From: Chitinophagaceae bacterium
GTDB taxonomy: Bacteria; Bacteroidota; Bacteroidia; Chitinophagales; Chitinophagaceae
Direction: 5' to 3'
NCBI GenBank assembly: GCA_017307755.1
Contig: JAFKGQ010000025.1
Span: forward strand, 1 to 64,000
Length of the DNA: 64,000 bases
Positions 23,260 to 32,177 of the stretch are shown in pieces. The stretch's first letter is position 1. Each line of letters begins with the position of its first letter. The position numbers were made by a program, and so were the translations under genes. A model generated the notes under the pieces. The model saw only the letters and a list, made by a program, of their open reading frames with translations, was not told the DNA's origin and did no database searches.

Positions 23260-25719
23260 ATGAGAAAGCTGCCTGTCATACTGATGCTCTTTTTGCCATT
23301 TTCTTCTTTTGCCCAGGATACCACGATGAAACTCTGGTATACCGAGCCTGCGGGTGAAAAGTGGGTAAGCGCCCTTCCGCTGGGTAATGGCCGCATCGGC
23401 GCCATGGTCTACGGCAACCCCGCCGAAGAACACATCCAGCTGAATGAATCCACCGTCTGGACAGGCAGTCCCAACCGCAATGACAACCCCGATGCATTGC
23501 AGGCATTGCCGGAGATCCGCCGGCTCATCTTCGAAGGAAAAGAAAAGGAAGCCCAGGAGCTGGCAAAAGAAAAGATCCAGACCAGGAGGTCCAATGGCCA
23601 GATCTTTCAACCTGCAGGTGATCTGTTCCTGTCTTTCCCGGAACATGCGGCTTATACGGATTATTACCGGGAGCTGGACCTGGCTACAGCCACGACGACG
23701 ACCCGGTACACGGCGGGCGGCACTACATTTACCCGCAAGACATTCACATCGCTGAAGGACGGGGTCATGATCGTACGTCTCAGCGCGGATAAAGCCGGCG
23801 CCCTTTCTTTTACGGTCCATATGAACACGGCGCAAAAGGCGACCATACATGTATCCGGCAATAACGAGCTTGATCTTTCCGGGGTCACGGGTGGTCATGA
23901 GGGCGTCCCGGGTGGTGTGAAATTTGTCACTGCCGTAAAAGTTGTGAACGAGGGTGGAACGATAAAGACAGCGGACAGCGCCCTCACCGTCAAAAAGGCG
24001 AATAGCGTAACCATTTATGTATCCATCGGTACCAATTTCGTCAACTATCACAATGTCGGCGGTAACGCGGCCGGTCGTTGCCGGAAGTTCCTGGCTGCCG
24101 CCCTTCAGAAACCGTATAAGCAGCTGCTTGCCGATCACACACGCGCTTATCAGAAATATTTCAACCGGGTGAGTCTGCAGTTGGGCGCTGACAGTACTCA
24201 TCAGCCGACCGATGTCCGGCTGCAAAATTTTGCAAGGGCGGATGATCCCCAATTCGTCAGCCTTTATTTCCAATTCGGCCGGTACCTACTCATCTCCTGC
24301 TCCCAGCCCGGCGGGCAGCCTGCCAACCTGCAGGGTATCTGGAACGATCGGATGGATGCCCCCTGGGACGCGAAGTACACCATCAATATCAATACGGAAA
24401 TGAACTACTGGCCTGCGGAGAAGGACAATCTCCCTGAAATGCATGAGCCGTTGATACAAATGGTAAAGGAGCTGGCGGTGACAGGGAGGGAGACGGCCCG
24501 CACGATGTACGGGGCCAGGGGATGGCTGGCTCATCATAACACGGATCTCTGGCGTATCACAGGGCCTGTGGACGGCATCTACTGGGGTATGTGGACAATG
24601 GGAGGCGCCTGGCTTGCGCTGCACACCTGGGAAAAATACCTGTACAGCGGCGACAAGATATATTTACGCGGCGTTTATCCGGCTCTGAAAGGCGCTGCCC
24701 TGTTCTTTTCAGACCACCTGGTGGAGGAGCCTTCTCATCACTGGCTGGTGAACTGCCCGGGCACGTCCCCTGAGAATGCACCCTCCATAAGACCCGGTGT
24801 ATCCATCACCGCGGGAGCCACCATGGATAACCAGATCGTATTCGACTTAATGAGCGCGGTGATCCGGGCGGCCCATCTACTGCATACAGACAGTGCTTTT
24901 GCGGACACTCTGCTGGCCAGGCGGCAACGTCTCCCGCCGATGCAGGTGGGGAAATACGGTCAACTGCAGGAGTGGCTGGAAGATCTGGACAACCCAAATG
25001 ACCATCACCGTCATATCTCACACCTTTACGGCCTCTTCCCTTCCAACCAGATATCGCCCTACCGGACGCCGGAATTATTCTCCGCCGCCCATACCACCAT
25101 CCTGGAAAGAGGCGATGTCTCCACGGGCTGGTCCATGGGATGGAAGGTCAACTGGTGGGCCCGCTTTGGGGACGGGGACCACGCCCTCAAACTGATCAGG
25201 GATCAACTTTCGCCGGTGGGTACGCATAAAGAGGGGGGCGGCACCTATCCCAATCTGTTCGATGCACACCCCCCTTTTCAGATAGACGGGAATTTTGGCT
25301 GTACTTCGGGTATTACGGAAATGCTCGTCCAGAGCCAGGACGGCGCCCTGCATCTACTGCCCGCCCTGCCCGGCGAATGGAAGGAGGGAAGCATTGCCGG
25401 TATCCGGGCCCGCGGCGGCTTTGAAGTGGCATTTCTTCAATGGAAGGACGGTCTTCCCGCCAAACTGGTGATCCGCAGCACGCTGGGCGGCAATCTGCGC
25501 ATACGGGTCCCCGATAAGATAAAACCCGTTTTTGACACCCTGATACGTGCTGCCACAGGAGAGAACCCTAATCCCTTCTATGCGACGGACGAGGTGCCGC
25601 CCGCATTGGTGGCACAGGGTGCGAACGTACCGCCTGTGTCTGTGGCGCCGACGGCATTGTATGACAGACCTACCCGCCCCGGGGAGATCTTTATGATCGT
25701 TTTTAAGCCAAAGGAATGA
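23260..25719 (+). CDS. GH95 family alpha-L-fucosidase
   Basis: The protein has 819 residues with a signal peptide (1-18, ending SSFAQ). It matches GH95 over its whole length: an N-terminal beta-sandwich (LWYTEPAGEKWVSALPLGNGRIGAMVYG), an (alpha/alpha)6 barrel and a C-terminal sandwich. Catalytic positions known from AfcA are all present: Asn376 and Asn378 in NINTEMNYWP, the general acid Glu505 in CPGTSPENA, and Asp676 in QIDGNFGCTSGI. It should release L-fucose (or L-galactose in some relatives) from the non-reducing end of glycans in the periplasm. It stands alone, not in a SusCD locus. Confidence 0.96.
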   Translation: MRKLPVILMLFLPFSSFAQDTTMKLWYTEPAGEKWVSALPLGNGRIGAMVYGNPAEEHIQLNESTVWTGSPNRNDNPDALQALPEIRRLIFEGKEKEAQELAKEKIQTRRSNGQIFQPAGDLFLSFPEHAAYTDYYRELDLATATTTTRYTAGGTTFTRKTFTSLKDGVMIVRLSADKAGALSFTVHMNTAQKATIHVSGNNELDLSGVTGGHEGVPGGVKFVTAVKVVNEGGTIKTADSALTVKKANSVTIYVSIGTNFVNYHNVGGNAAGRCRKFLAAALQKPYKQLLADHTRAYQKYFNRVSLQLGADSTHQPTDVRLQNFARADDPQFVSLYFQFGRYLLISCSQPGGQPANLQGIWNDRMDAPWDAKYTININTEMNYWPAEKDNLPEMHEPLIQMVKELAVTGRETARTMYGARGWLAHHNTDLWRITGPVDGIYWGMWTMGGAWLALHTWEKYLYSGDKIYLRGVYPALKGAALFFSDHLVEEPSHHWLVNCPGTSPENAPSIRPGVSITAGATMDNQIVFDLMSAVIRAAHLLHTDSAFADTLLARRQRLPPMQVGKYGQLQEWLEDLDNPNDHHRHISHLYGLFPSNQISPYRTPELFSAAHTTILERGDVSTGWSMGWKVNWWARFGDGDHALKLIRDQLSPVGTHKEGGGTYPNLFDAHPPFQIDGNFGCTSGITEMLVQSQDGALHLLPALPGEWKEGSIAGIRARGGFEVAFLQWKDGLPAKLVIRSTLGGNLRIRVPDKIKPVFDTLIRAATGENPNPFYATDEVPPALVAQGANVPPVSVAPTALYDRPTRPGEIFMIVFKPKE

Positions 25720-25741
25720 TCCGGGCAGTCCGTAAGAGATC

Positions 25742-26503
25742 CTACAGGAACATACCGCCCGAAGCCTCTATACGCTGAGCGGTGATCCATCTGGCGTCTT
25801 CGGTACAGAGGAAGGCTACCACGCCTCCAATGTCCTCCGCGCGGCCTACCCGCCCCAGCGCAGTATTGGCAGCAAGAGCTGCATTTACCTGGGCGTTGTC
25901 ACGTACCATCCCGCCCCCAAAGTCCGTCTCGATGGCGCCGGGAGCCACGATATTCACCCGTATGCCCCGGGCGCCTAATTCTTTGGCCTGATACCTTGTC
26001 AAGGTTTCCATGGCGCCTTTCATGGACGCATAGGCGGCATAACCCGGTGTGCTGAAACGGGCCAGACCGGAGGAGATATTGATGATCCCACCCCCATCTG
26101 CCAGCAGGGACAACGCCTTTTGTGTAAAGAAGAAAGCGCCCTTGAGATGTATGTTCATGAGCGTGTCAAACTGCTGCTCGGTGGTTTCCGCAAACGAGGC
26201 ATGTATGCCGATGCCGGCATTGTTGACGAGAAAGTCGATCTTCTCTGCGCCAAATACGGTCTTCAGGGTATTTTTTGCTTCCTTAAAAAATGCGTCGAAG
26301 TTTTTGGTGTCACCTGTATCCACCTGCAAGGCGGCTGCCTTCCGGCCAAGCCTGCGGGTGGCATCCACCACGGCCAGGGCCTCTTCTTTTTTACTGTGAT
26401 AGGTGAGTAATACATCCAGCCCTTTTTCAGCGATACGCAGGGCCATGTCCTTCCCCAATCCCCGGCTGCCGCCGGTGACCAGGGCGATCTTTGTCTGTCC
26501 CAT
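25742..26503 (-). CDS. SDR family oxidoreductase (classical type)
   Basis: The protein has 253 residues with the Rossmann motif TGGSRGLG (residues 10-17), the NNAG motif in DFLVNNAGIGI, the catalytic serine in INISSGLARF and the Tyr-xxx-Lys pair in YAAYASMKGAME. It is a complete classical SDR, probably NADP-dependent because of the basic residue in the glycine loop. A promoter is visible upstream, and a gene for an AraC-type protein is read in the same direction just upstream of it. Substrate unknown. Confidence 0.93.
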   Translation of the reverse strand: MGQTKIALVTGGSRGLGKDMALRIAEKGLDVLLTYHSKKEEALAVVDATRRLGRKAAALQVDTGDTKNFDAFFKEAKNTLKTVFGAEKIDFLVNNAGIGIHASFAETTEQQFDTLMNIHLKGAFFFTQKALSLLADGGGIINISSGLARFSTPGYAAYASMKGAMETLTRYQAKELGARGIRVNIVAPGAIETDFGGGMVRDNAQVNAALAANTALGRVGRAEDIGGVVAFLCTEDARWITAQRIEASGGMFL

Positions 26504-26534
26504 AAATGTTTTTTTGATGATTGAAATGACAGGA

Positions 26535-26564
26535 CAAAGATAGAGTGGACCCTCCCCTCAAAAA
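26535..26564 (-). promoter_or_regulatory. SDR promoter: TTTTTG, 16 bases, TATCTTTG
   Basis: On the minus strand a -33 TTTTTG (complement of 26559-26564) and a perfect -7 TATCTTTG (complement of 26535-26542) precede the SDR start codon by 31 bases. It lies in the short gap after the AraC-like gene. Confidence 0.6.
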
Positions 26565-26583
26565 TGGTCAATCCTTCAGATTC

Positions 26584-26967
26584 TCAAGCTCCGGCAGCAT
26601 CCTTACGGTATTGCAGGGGGGTGATACCCGACATGTTCCTGAAGAACCTGGTAAAATTGGAAGGATCGTTCCAGCCAAATCTTTCGCCTATGTCGGCGAT
26701 GGATAAAGTAGTCTCTTTCAACATCTTTTGCGCTTCGTCCAGGATCCGCTGCTCCATGAAGTCACAGGGAGACTTTCCGGTGGTGCGTTTTACGGTGTCG
26801 GTGAGATGCCGGGAATGGATAAACAGCAATTTTGCAAAGTCATGAGCGGAAAAGCGGCGGCGGATGCGGTCATGTAGGAGATCATCGATATGCTGATCGA
26901 CCAGACGGAGAAATTCCGAAGTGATCTCTTCTTTGCGGGAGACGACAGTACCGGATACCGGGGACAT
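26584..26967 (-). CDS. AraC-type DNA-binding protein without a sensor domain
   Basis: The protein has 127 residues. The last 95 form a complete AraC domain: FSAHDFAKLLFIHSRHLTDTVKRTTG and LSIADIGERFGWNDPSNFTRFFRN, ending GITPLQYRK. Only about 30 residues precede it, so the usual ligand-binding domain is absent. It may be a natural stand-alone binder or the trimmed remainder of a longer gene; no upstream in-frame extension was found. The next gene downstream on the same strand is the SDR, a likely target. Confidence 0.85.
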   Translation of the reverse strand: MSPVSGTVVSRKEEITSEFLRLVDQHIDDLLHDRIRRRFSAHDFAKLLFIHSRHLTDTVKRTTGKSPCDFMEQRILDEAQKMLKETTLSIADIGERFGWNDPSNFTRFFRNMSGITPLQYRKDAAGA

Positions 26968-27015
26968 ACAAGTCGTATTTCCTGTAAAGATACGACATCC
27001 GGGATGGACACCCTA

Positions 27016-27243
27016 TTACGGGGCCTTGTCTGGAAGGACCTCCGCCTTGAACCCCCGTTCTTCCATCAGCTGTATAAGCCGGCGGGTTTCGACGGACCCT
27101 GTCACAGATGCTACCCGCAGGATCCTGTCGCAATCATCCAGGTCAAAATTGGCCCTGTAGCCTGTAAAGGTCCGGTGAATCTGCTCTATGAGCGCGAGGG
27201 CCTGCATCCTATGGATCACGTTGGTTTTGAAAACTTCAACCAT
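27016..27243 (-). CDS. Conserved small protein with HMA-like fold (75 aa)
   Basis: The sequence MVEVFKTNVIHRMQALALIEQIHR ... NFDLDDCDRILRVAS ... RLIQLMEERGFKAEVLPD has the beta-alpha-beta-beta-alpha-beta pattern of a ferredoxin-like domain and resembles small Bacteroidota proteins related to heavy-metal-associated domains. The CxxC metal motif is absent. It is probably soluble and cytoplasmic. Function unknown. Confidence 0.7.
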   Translation of the reverse strand: MVEVFKTNVIHRMQALALIEQIHRTFTGYRANFDLDDCDRILRVASVTGSVETRRLIQLMEERGFKAEVLPDKAP

Positions 27244-27275
27244 GCCTGTAAAGTTTCATCCCTACAAACTTACAG

Positions 27276-27299
27276 CCCCCCGTCCATAATGACGGGGGG
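27276..27299. terminator. Strong GC hairpin between two minus-strand genes
   Basis: Arms CCCCCCGTC and GACGGGGGG enclose a six-base loop. It sits between the SRPBCC gene and the 75-residue gene, both on the minus strand. No T-run follows on that strand, so it may be an attenuator or mRNA-stability element rather than a standard terminator. Confidence 0.35.
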
Positions 27300-27325
27300 G
27301 GATTGTGACATCTTTAAGGGGTCGA

Positions 27326-27745
27326 TCAGGACAAAAACTTTGGTAAAAGATCCCCAATAAGCGCTGTCCAGCCTTCCTCGAAATTTTTCCTTTTGAATTC
27401 GGGCGTATCGGGGAAGGTTTCCAGCCCTTCGTGTGTCAACTTAAGTCTTGTCTTATCTCCTTCGGGGAACAGCTCGAATGTGACGTAGGACAGACCCTCA
27501 TGCCCTTCGTACTGCCAGCTGTACTTCAGCTTCTTCCCCAGTATCACCTCGGTTACCTTACAGAGATGTACATATATTTTACCTTCATTCCCGGCGCTGA
27601 ACTGAAACTCAAAGCCCACTTCCGGCTTGAACGCGGCAATGTCGAAATACCATTGTTTCATCTGGTCTCTGTCGGTAATGGCCCGCCAGACCCTGTCTAC
27701 CGGCGCCTGGTAAGTCCTTTCAATGACAAACGGTTCCTGCTTCAT
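27326..27745 (-). CDS. SRPBCC (AHSA1-type) domain protein
   Basis: The protein has 139 residues and is one START/Bet v1-like domain of the AHSA1 type: FVIERTYQAPVDRVWRAITDRDQMKQWYF at the N-terminus, VTFELFPEGDKTRLKLTHEGLE in the middle and a C-terminal helix FEEGWTALIGDLLPKFL. Such proteins bind hydrophobic ligands in a cavity and are often paired with ArsR-type regulators, but none lies next to it. It is cytoplasmic. Ligand unknown. Confidence 0.92.
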   Translation of the reverse strand: MKQEPFVIERTYQAPVDRVWRAITDRDQMKQWYFDIAAFKPEVGFEFQFSAGNEGKIYVHLCKVTEVILGKKLKYSWQYEGHEGLSYVTFELFPEGDKTRLKLTHEGLETFPDTPEFKRKNFEEGWTALIGDLLPKFLS

Positions 27746-27968
27746 AATGATGGTGATATTTTTAGCATGATATATGTATATGCGTAACCGATCTGTTACA
27801 AATTTATACGAAACCCATTAGTTATGGAAATATTTTTTTGAGGGGGACATTAACATTTTTTTACCATCTACCCGGCAAGAAGATGCAACATCCGCCCCGG
27901 AGCTGCGTCTTATAAGACGGACCTGTGGTCCATTGGCCGACAATTTACACCTGAACAAATGCACATTC

Positions 27969-28682
27969 ATGGGTCATAAAGCCTCGATGATCATCATCCA
28001 TCGTCCTTCCATGCTGTTGCCCGAAGAGGTCCTGTTGGAGCATTTAGACTTCAACGACCTGGTATTCAGGGAGAACACGATAATGGACAGTTGCATTTAT
28101 CCGGGAGATAAGTCGGTAAGCATCGGATATTATAATAACAACATCGTCATATGCGAAGACTACCTGCTGACCACTTCGCTGGAAACCACCGACGACCCGG
28201 TGACCCTGGCCGGATATGAAAAGATATTGACGGACCTTTTTCCCGGCTCTGAAATCCTGACCGTCGCCTGTCATAGCAGCGTCAATTATCATCTGTATTC
28301 CCTTGTACGGGATGGTAAAAAACTCCGTTTTAAAAGGGTTGTGGCTACTGGACCCGTACTGGAACATGGCACGCGGCTGAAGGAAGAGGAGCCCCTCTAC
28401 GCGACCAGCCGTGTCATCGAAGGCAAGCGGTATTTTGAAAGCCGGCGGCAGGACCATCTGATCGCCGTCACGGAAGACCAGCTGATGGAAGACTTTGCAT
28501 TTGGGGTGGCCAAACGGCATTTGGGAGTCAAGATATCTTCGGGAGAAGAAAATGCGCTGATGTTCGAAACGCCGTTTAAAAAATTTATACAGGCCCCACC
28601 CCTTCCACCGGCTAAAAAAGCCGCTGTCAGGCCCTGGTGGAAATTCTGGTCGCCTGCTTATCAGCTGGCAGAGCGCTACTAA
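27969..28682 (+). CDS. Hypothetical protein (237 aa)
   Basis: I choose the ATG at 27969 because the only earlier in-frame start is a TTG at 27933. There is no signal peptide or membrane helix, so the protein should be cytoplasmic. It is rich in charged residues and ends in a proline-rich linker (QAPPLPPAKKA) plus a tryptophan-rich tail (RPWWKFWSP). I recognise no family. Its stop codon touches the stop codon of the convergent OmpP1-like gene. Confidence 0.7.
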   Translation: MGHKASMIIIHRPSMLLPEEVLLEHLDFNDLVFRENTIMDSCIYPGDKSVSIGYYNNNIVICEDYLLTTSLETTDDPVTLAGYEKILTDLFPGSEILTVACHSSVNYHLYSLVRDGKKLRFKRVVATGPVLEHGTRLKEEEPLYATSRVIEGKRYFESRRQDHLIAVTEDQLMEDFAFGVAKRHLGVKISSGEENALMFETPFKKFIQAPPLPPAKKAAVRPWWKFWSPAYQLAERY

Positions 28683-30125
28683 TTATAGATTGTGGATATA
28701 GGCAAACATGAGCCCGGCCCCGAGCCGGCTTGCCTTTGTGAGGTGTGACTCACCCAACAGGAAATTGCTTTCATTTGGATTGTCGTAATTCACCTCCTGG
28801 GGATATTGGGTAGTACGACCATAATCCAGGAGAAGCCCCACCCGCAGATTGAACTTCCTTTTTTTGAAATTGGCGCCCAACTGCATATGGTAAAGGTCCC
28901 AGTCGGATGTGTTGGAAGTATATCCCAACCCCCTCTCATCGGCTTTATAATTGGATGGGCCTCCGTAATTGAAATCGGTGCGTGCGGAAATAAATCCCGT
29001 TGTCGTCGGTGTCAGCACTTTGCTAAAGCCGATGGCAATGTTGAGGATGGCCATGCGGGCATCCTTTAGCCGGGTAAGCAGGGGAGTGCCCGCATTGTTG
29101 GCGGTGTCGGGACGGATAAAGGCCTCCTTTCTGGGTGTCACGATATTGTATTCCTTTACTTTGGCAAAGTATTCGGCAGTAAAGAACAACTGTTCTGTCC
29201 CAAAGTCGTGGGTATATCCCAGGGCCAGGGAGATGGGCATCTTGTATTTTGCCTTCAGGTCTGTCTGCCGGGTGGTGGCCAGCAGGTTCCAGGTAAAAGA
29301 ACTGTCCAGCCTGATATTGTTGATCTCGTTGTCGGCCACCACCGTGCTAAAGCCGCTGATGCGTAGCAGGGGGAAAGTAAGCAATAGACCCAGATGATCC
29401 CGGGCGCCTATGTCATAAGCCAACCCGGTCTTAAAGCGGACACCGATATGCGTATAGGTATTCAGGTAATACTCCTTCGTGCTGGCTATCGGAGGGAAGA
29501 TGGTGTCGGTGGAAATATTGAAGAGGGCCCTGGAAGTCAGGTCCAGGGAATAAGATTGTTTTCTGATCCTTCCTTCCGCGGAGAAGCCAAGGGCCAGACG
29601 AGGGGACAGCATAAACCCTGTACTGAGGATGCCGGCCGTTTCATCGATGCTGTTCTGGGCGGTGTATTGTCCGACAAAGATCTCGGCGCCGGGACTATAG
29701 GTATCGCTGAGCACATTCTGTCGCGCATCCTTCCGCTGGGTACCCGTGAAGCTCATCACGGGCTCGTGCACCAGAGCATAGGCGATGGTGAACGGCTTTT
29801 TTATCTTTAACGTGATGGTATTGGAAACTATCTGAGGAACAACACTTCCACCGGTGCTTTTCAGGTCCAGCCCTGTGCCGGCCCCATCCTTTATTCGGGT
29901 ATACTGATACTGATAGATGGTGCCGCTGATGGAGGCGGAACTTTTGCGGGAGTACCCGAAAAGCGCGGGATTAAAAAAGAAGACACCGCTGTCGCCGTTG
30001 TTAGCGATGGTAGCGCCGGGAGCCAGAAAGCCGCCCGGTCCGTAGCTGGAAGACCAGTAATTGACATCCTGCGCGTGAGTGGATACTGAAAACAGAAGTA
30101 GGATAATAGTCAGACGGATCAGCAT
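28683..30125 (-). CDS. OmpP1/FadL family outer membrane protein
   Basis: The protein has 480 residues from MLIRLTIILLLFSVSTHAQ, which gives a normal signal peptide; an in-frame ATG at 30269 would put 48 odd residues in front. The N-terminal hatch region contains SSYGPGGFLAPGATIANNGDSGVFFFNPALFGY, the N-P-A pattern of OmpP1/FadL proteins, and amphipathic strands follow to a C-terminal aromatic residue-rich strand. It should be a 14-stranded barrel that takes up hydrophobic compounds, or a PorV-like partner of secretion. The substrate is unknown. Confidence 0.83.
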   Translation of the reverse strand: MLIRLTIILLLFSVSTHAQDVNYWSSSYGPGGFLAPGATIANNGDSGVFFFNPALFGYSRKSSASISGTIYQYQYTRIKDGAGTGLDLKSTGGSVVPQIVSNTITLKIKKPFTIAYALVHEPVMSFTGTQRKDARQNVLSDTYSPGAEIFVGQYTAQNSIDETAGILSTGFMLSPRLALGFSAEGRIRKQSYSLDLTSRALFNISTDTIFPPIASTKEYYLNTYTHIGVRFKTGLAYDIGARDHLGLLLTFPLLRISGFSTVVADNEINNIRLDSSFTWNLLATTRQTDLKAKYKMPISLALGYTHDFGTEQLFFTAEYFAKVKEYNIVTPRKEAFIRPDTANNAGTPLLTRLKDARMAILNIAIGFSKVLTPTTTGFISARTDFNYGGPSNYKADERGLGYTSNTSDWDLYHMQLGANFKKRKFNLRVGLLLDYGRTTQYPQEVNYDNPNESNFLLGESHLTKASRLGAGLMFAYIHNL

Positions 30126-30319
30126 GGTTAAGGCTGGTATGATCAATGGGCGGAAAGATACAGATTTGTTCCCATATATATGTTTTTTATAGTCACCATG
30201 AACACACTTGAATATGTTTGAACAGAACCTGAACAGGCAGGACCAGCCCCATTTGTCAATTTTGTTCAATCCGCCTCGGCGGACATTCCGGACGAACCGG
30301 ATATTCCATCATTCTTAAA

Positions 30320-31462
30320 ATGTATCGCATGAACAAAATGATCTTCGCCTTATTGCTTTTGTCATTTACAACAGCCCCTGGTCAAAAGAACAAACCGCAG
30401 ACACCCCCTGTATTAAAGATCCCCATGACGGCAGACCATTGGGAATTCTCCCCCGGAAAAGTCACTTTCCAGGATGTGAACGGTGTACCGGCCATGAAGA
30501 TCGTCGCCAGGAGGGAGCAGGTGATACCCAAAGACCTGAATTTTTCCAGCGGTGTCATAGAATACGATATCCAGCCGGAAGACCCGGGCTTTAACGGCAT
30601 CTATTTTAGAAGGGAGAGTAAAGCGGAATGTGAGTATTTCTATCTGCGGACGGGTGATGCGGGCAATCCGGCAGCCATCGATGCCATCCAATATGCCCCC
30701 ATCATGGATACAGTGCTGTTGTGGGATATGCTGCCCTGGTACCAGGGACCTGCCAATTTCAAAAAGGGGGAGTGGAATCATATCAAGCTGGTGATCTCCG
30801 GCATGCAGATGCTGGTATATGTAAATAATATGAGCCGGCCTGCTTTGGAAGTACCCAGACTGGAAGGGAATAAGATGGAAGGCGGTCTGGCCTTTGATGG
30901 CCTTTGCACCATTGCCAACCTGGTAGTCAGACCAGGTGCAACGGAAGGTTTGCCTGCCGCCGAAGGTTTCGACCCCACCCATCAGGACCCGAGGTATCTT
31001 CTCAACTGGAAGATGAGTCAGCCGGCGCCCCTGCCAAAAGGAAGGGAGTTGACGGTCGCAGATACGCTGGCCCCCGGCAGCGCCTGGGAAAAGATAACGA
31101 CGGAACGTCGTGGCCTCGTCAACATTACCCGCCGTCTGGGAAAATCGCAAAGCCGCCGATATGTCTGGCTAAAGAAAACGATCAGGGTAGCCACCGCACA
31201 GACCCGCCGGGTCAGCCTGGGGTTTAGCGATGAGGTATGGGTATTTGTCAACGGGCAACTGGACTATGTAGATAAGAATATTTATATGGACCCCATCCGT
31301 AAGGAGCCGGACGGCAGGTGCAGCCTGGAGAATGCTAGCTTCAACCTGCCCCTGAAAGCAGGGGTCAACGAGATCCTCATCGGTGTAGCCAATGATTTTT
31401 ATGGGTGGGGAATCATCGCAAGGCTGGACACTATAGAGGGAATGGAATTCCTCAATGATTAA
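30320..31462 (+). CDS. Secreted protein with LamG/DUF1080-like and jelly-roll domains
   Basis: The protein has 380 residues with a signal peptide ending APGQ (the ATG at 30329 is an equally possible start). Residues 35-205 form a concanavalin-like sandwich like that of DUF1080/3-keto-disaccharide hydrolase-type proteins (GVIEYDIQPEDPGFNGIYFR, KKGEWNHIKLVISGMQMLVYVN). Residues 225-380 form a second sandwich of the galactose-binding type (VNGQLDYVDKNIY, LPLKAGVNEILIGVANDFYGWG). It probably binds or cleaves carbohydrate outside the cytoplasm. No catalytic residues can be assigned with confidence. Confidence 0.8.
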   Translation: MYRMNKMIFALLLLSFTTAPGQKNKPQTPPVLKIPMTADHWEFSPGKVTFQDVNGVPAMKIVARREQVIPKDLNFSSGVIEYDIQPEDPGFNGIYFRRESKAECEYFYLRTGDAGNPAAIDAIQYAPIMDTVLLWDMLPWYQGPANFKKGEWNHIKLVISGMQMLVYVNNMSRPALEVPRLEGNKMEGGLAFDGLCTIANLVVRPGATEGLPAAEGFDPTHQDPRYLLNWKMSQPAPLPKGRELTVADTLAPGSAWEKITTERRGLVNITRRLGKSQSRRYVWLKKTIRVATAQTRRVSLGFSDEVWVFVNGQLDYVDKNIYMDPIRKEPDGRCSLENASFNLPLKAGVNEILIGVANDFYGWGIIARLDTIEGMEFLND

Positions 31463-31511
31463 CCCGGGCAGGGGCCATTCAATCCGACGATTTATCCGTA
31501 TCTTTTGGACG

Positions 31512-32177
31512 ATGAACGTTTATTTTATCAGCGGCATGGGCGCCGACAGAAGATTATTCAGACATATCCGTCTGCCGGAAGGATACCGGATGCAATTCGT
31601 GGATTGGGTCAAGCCTGAAGAGGACGAGACGATCTCCGCCTACGCGGACAGACTCACCGGCCAGATAGACGCCTCCCAACCTTTTGCGCTGGTGGGCGTA
31701 TCACTGGGTGGTATCATCGCTGTCGAGATCGCGAAACGATATCCGGCAGCGGCTACTGTTATCATCGGGTCTATCCCTGTATCCACGCAATTGCCGGGTT
31801 ATTATCATACGTTGGGACGGAAACTGGGGCTGCTGAACGTGCTGCCGGGCTCTTTTTTTAAAGGCGCTGCCACGGTAAAACGGTTTTTTACCCGTGAGAC
31901 GGCGACGGATAAACGCCTGATATGGCAGATGATCGACGAGTCGGACGATGCGTTCCTTATATGGGCCATGCGGGCCGTATTAAAATGGGAGAATAAAGAG
32001 CTGCCTTCCTCCCTTTGGCATATCCACGGCTCGCGGGACATTGTGTTCCCCATCGGGCTTACCCGCCCCAGTCATAAAGTACGGCGTGCGGGTCATTTAC
32101 TGGTGATGACACATGCGACGGAGGTAAATGCCATTCTTCAGGAAGTACTGACTACCCGCGCCATGGCAACCCTGTAG
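31512..32177 (+). CDS. Alpha/beta hydrolase
   Basis: The protein has 221 residues from MNVYFISGMGADRRLF; an earlier in-frame ATG at 31455 adds 19 residues that overlap the preceding gene. The oxyanion-type start GMGADRRLF and the nucleophile elbow GVSLGG in FALVGVSLGGIIAVEIAKRYP are clear, and candidate Asp and His lie in GSRDIVFP and AGHLLVM. The catalytic triad looks complete. No signal peptide is seen, so it should be cytoplasmic. Its end overlaps the convergent methyltransferase gene by 40 bases. Confidence 0.88.
   Translation: MNVYFISGMGADRRLFRHIRLPEGYRMQFVDWVKPEEDETISAYADRLTGQIDASQPFALVGVSLGGIIAVEIAKRYPAAATVIIGSIPVSTQLPGYYHTLGRKLGLLNVLPGSFFKGAATVKRFFTRETATDKRLIWQMIDESDDAFLIWAMRAVLKWENKELPSSLWHIHGSRDIVFPIGLTRPSHKVRRAGHLLVMTHATEVNAILQEVLTTRAMATL

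Noticed and set aside
23248..24273. Leftward frame of 341 codons within the GH95 gene
   Set aside because: Antisense shadow of a well-conserved GH95 protein with all catalytic residues in place.
27276..27301. Intrinsic terminator for the SRPBCC gene
   Set aside because: The hairpin is strong but has no T-run on the transcribed strand; kept only as a low-confidence hairpin.
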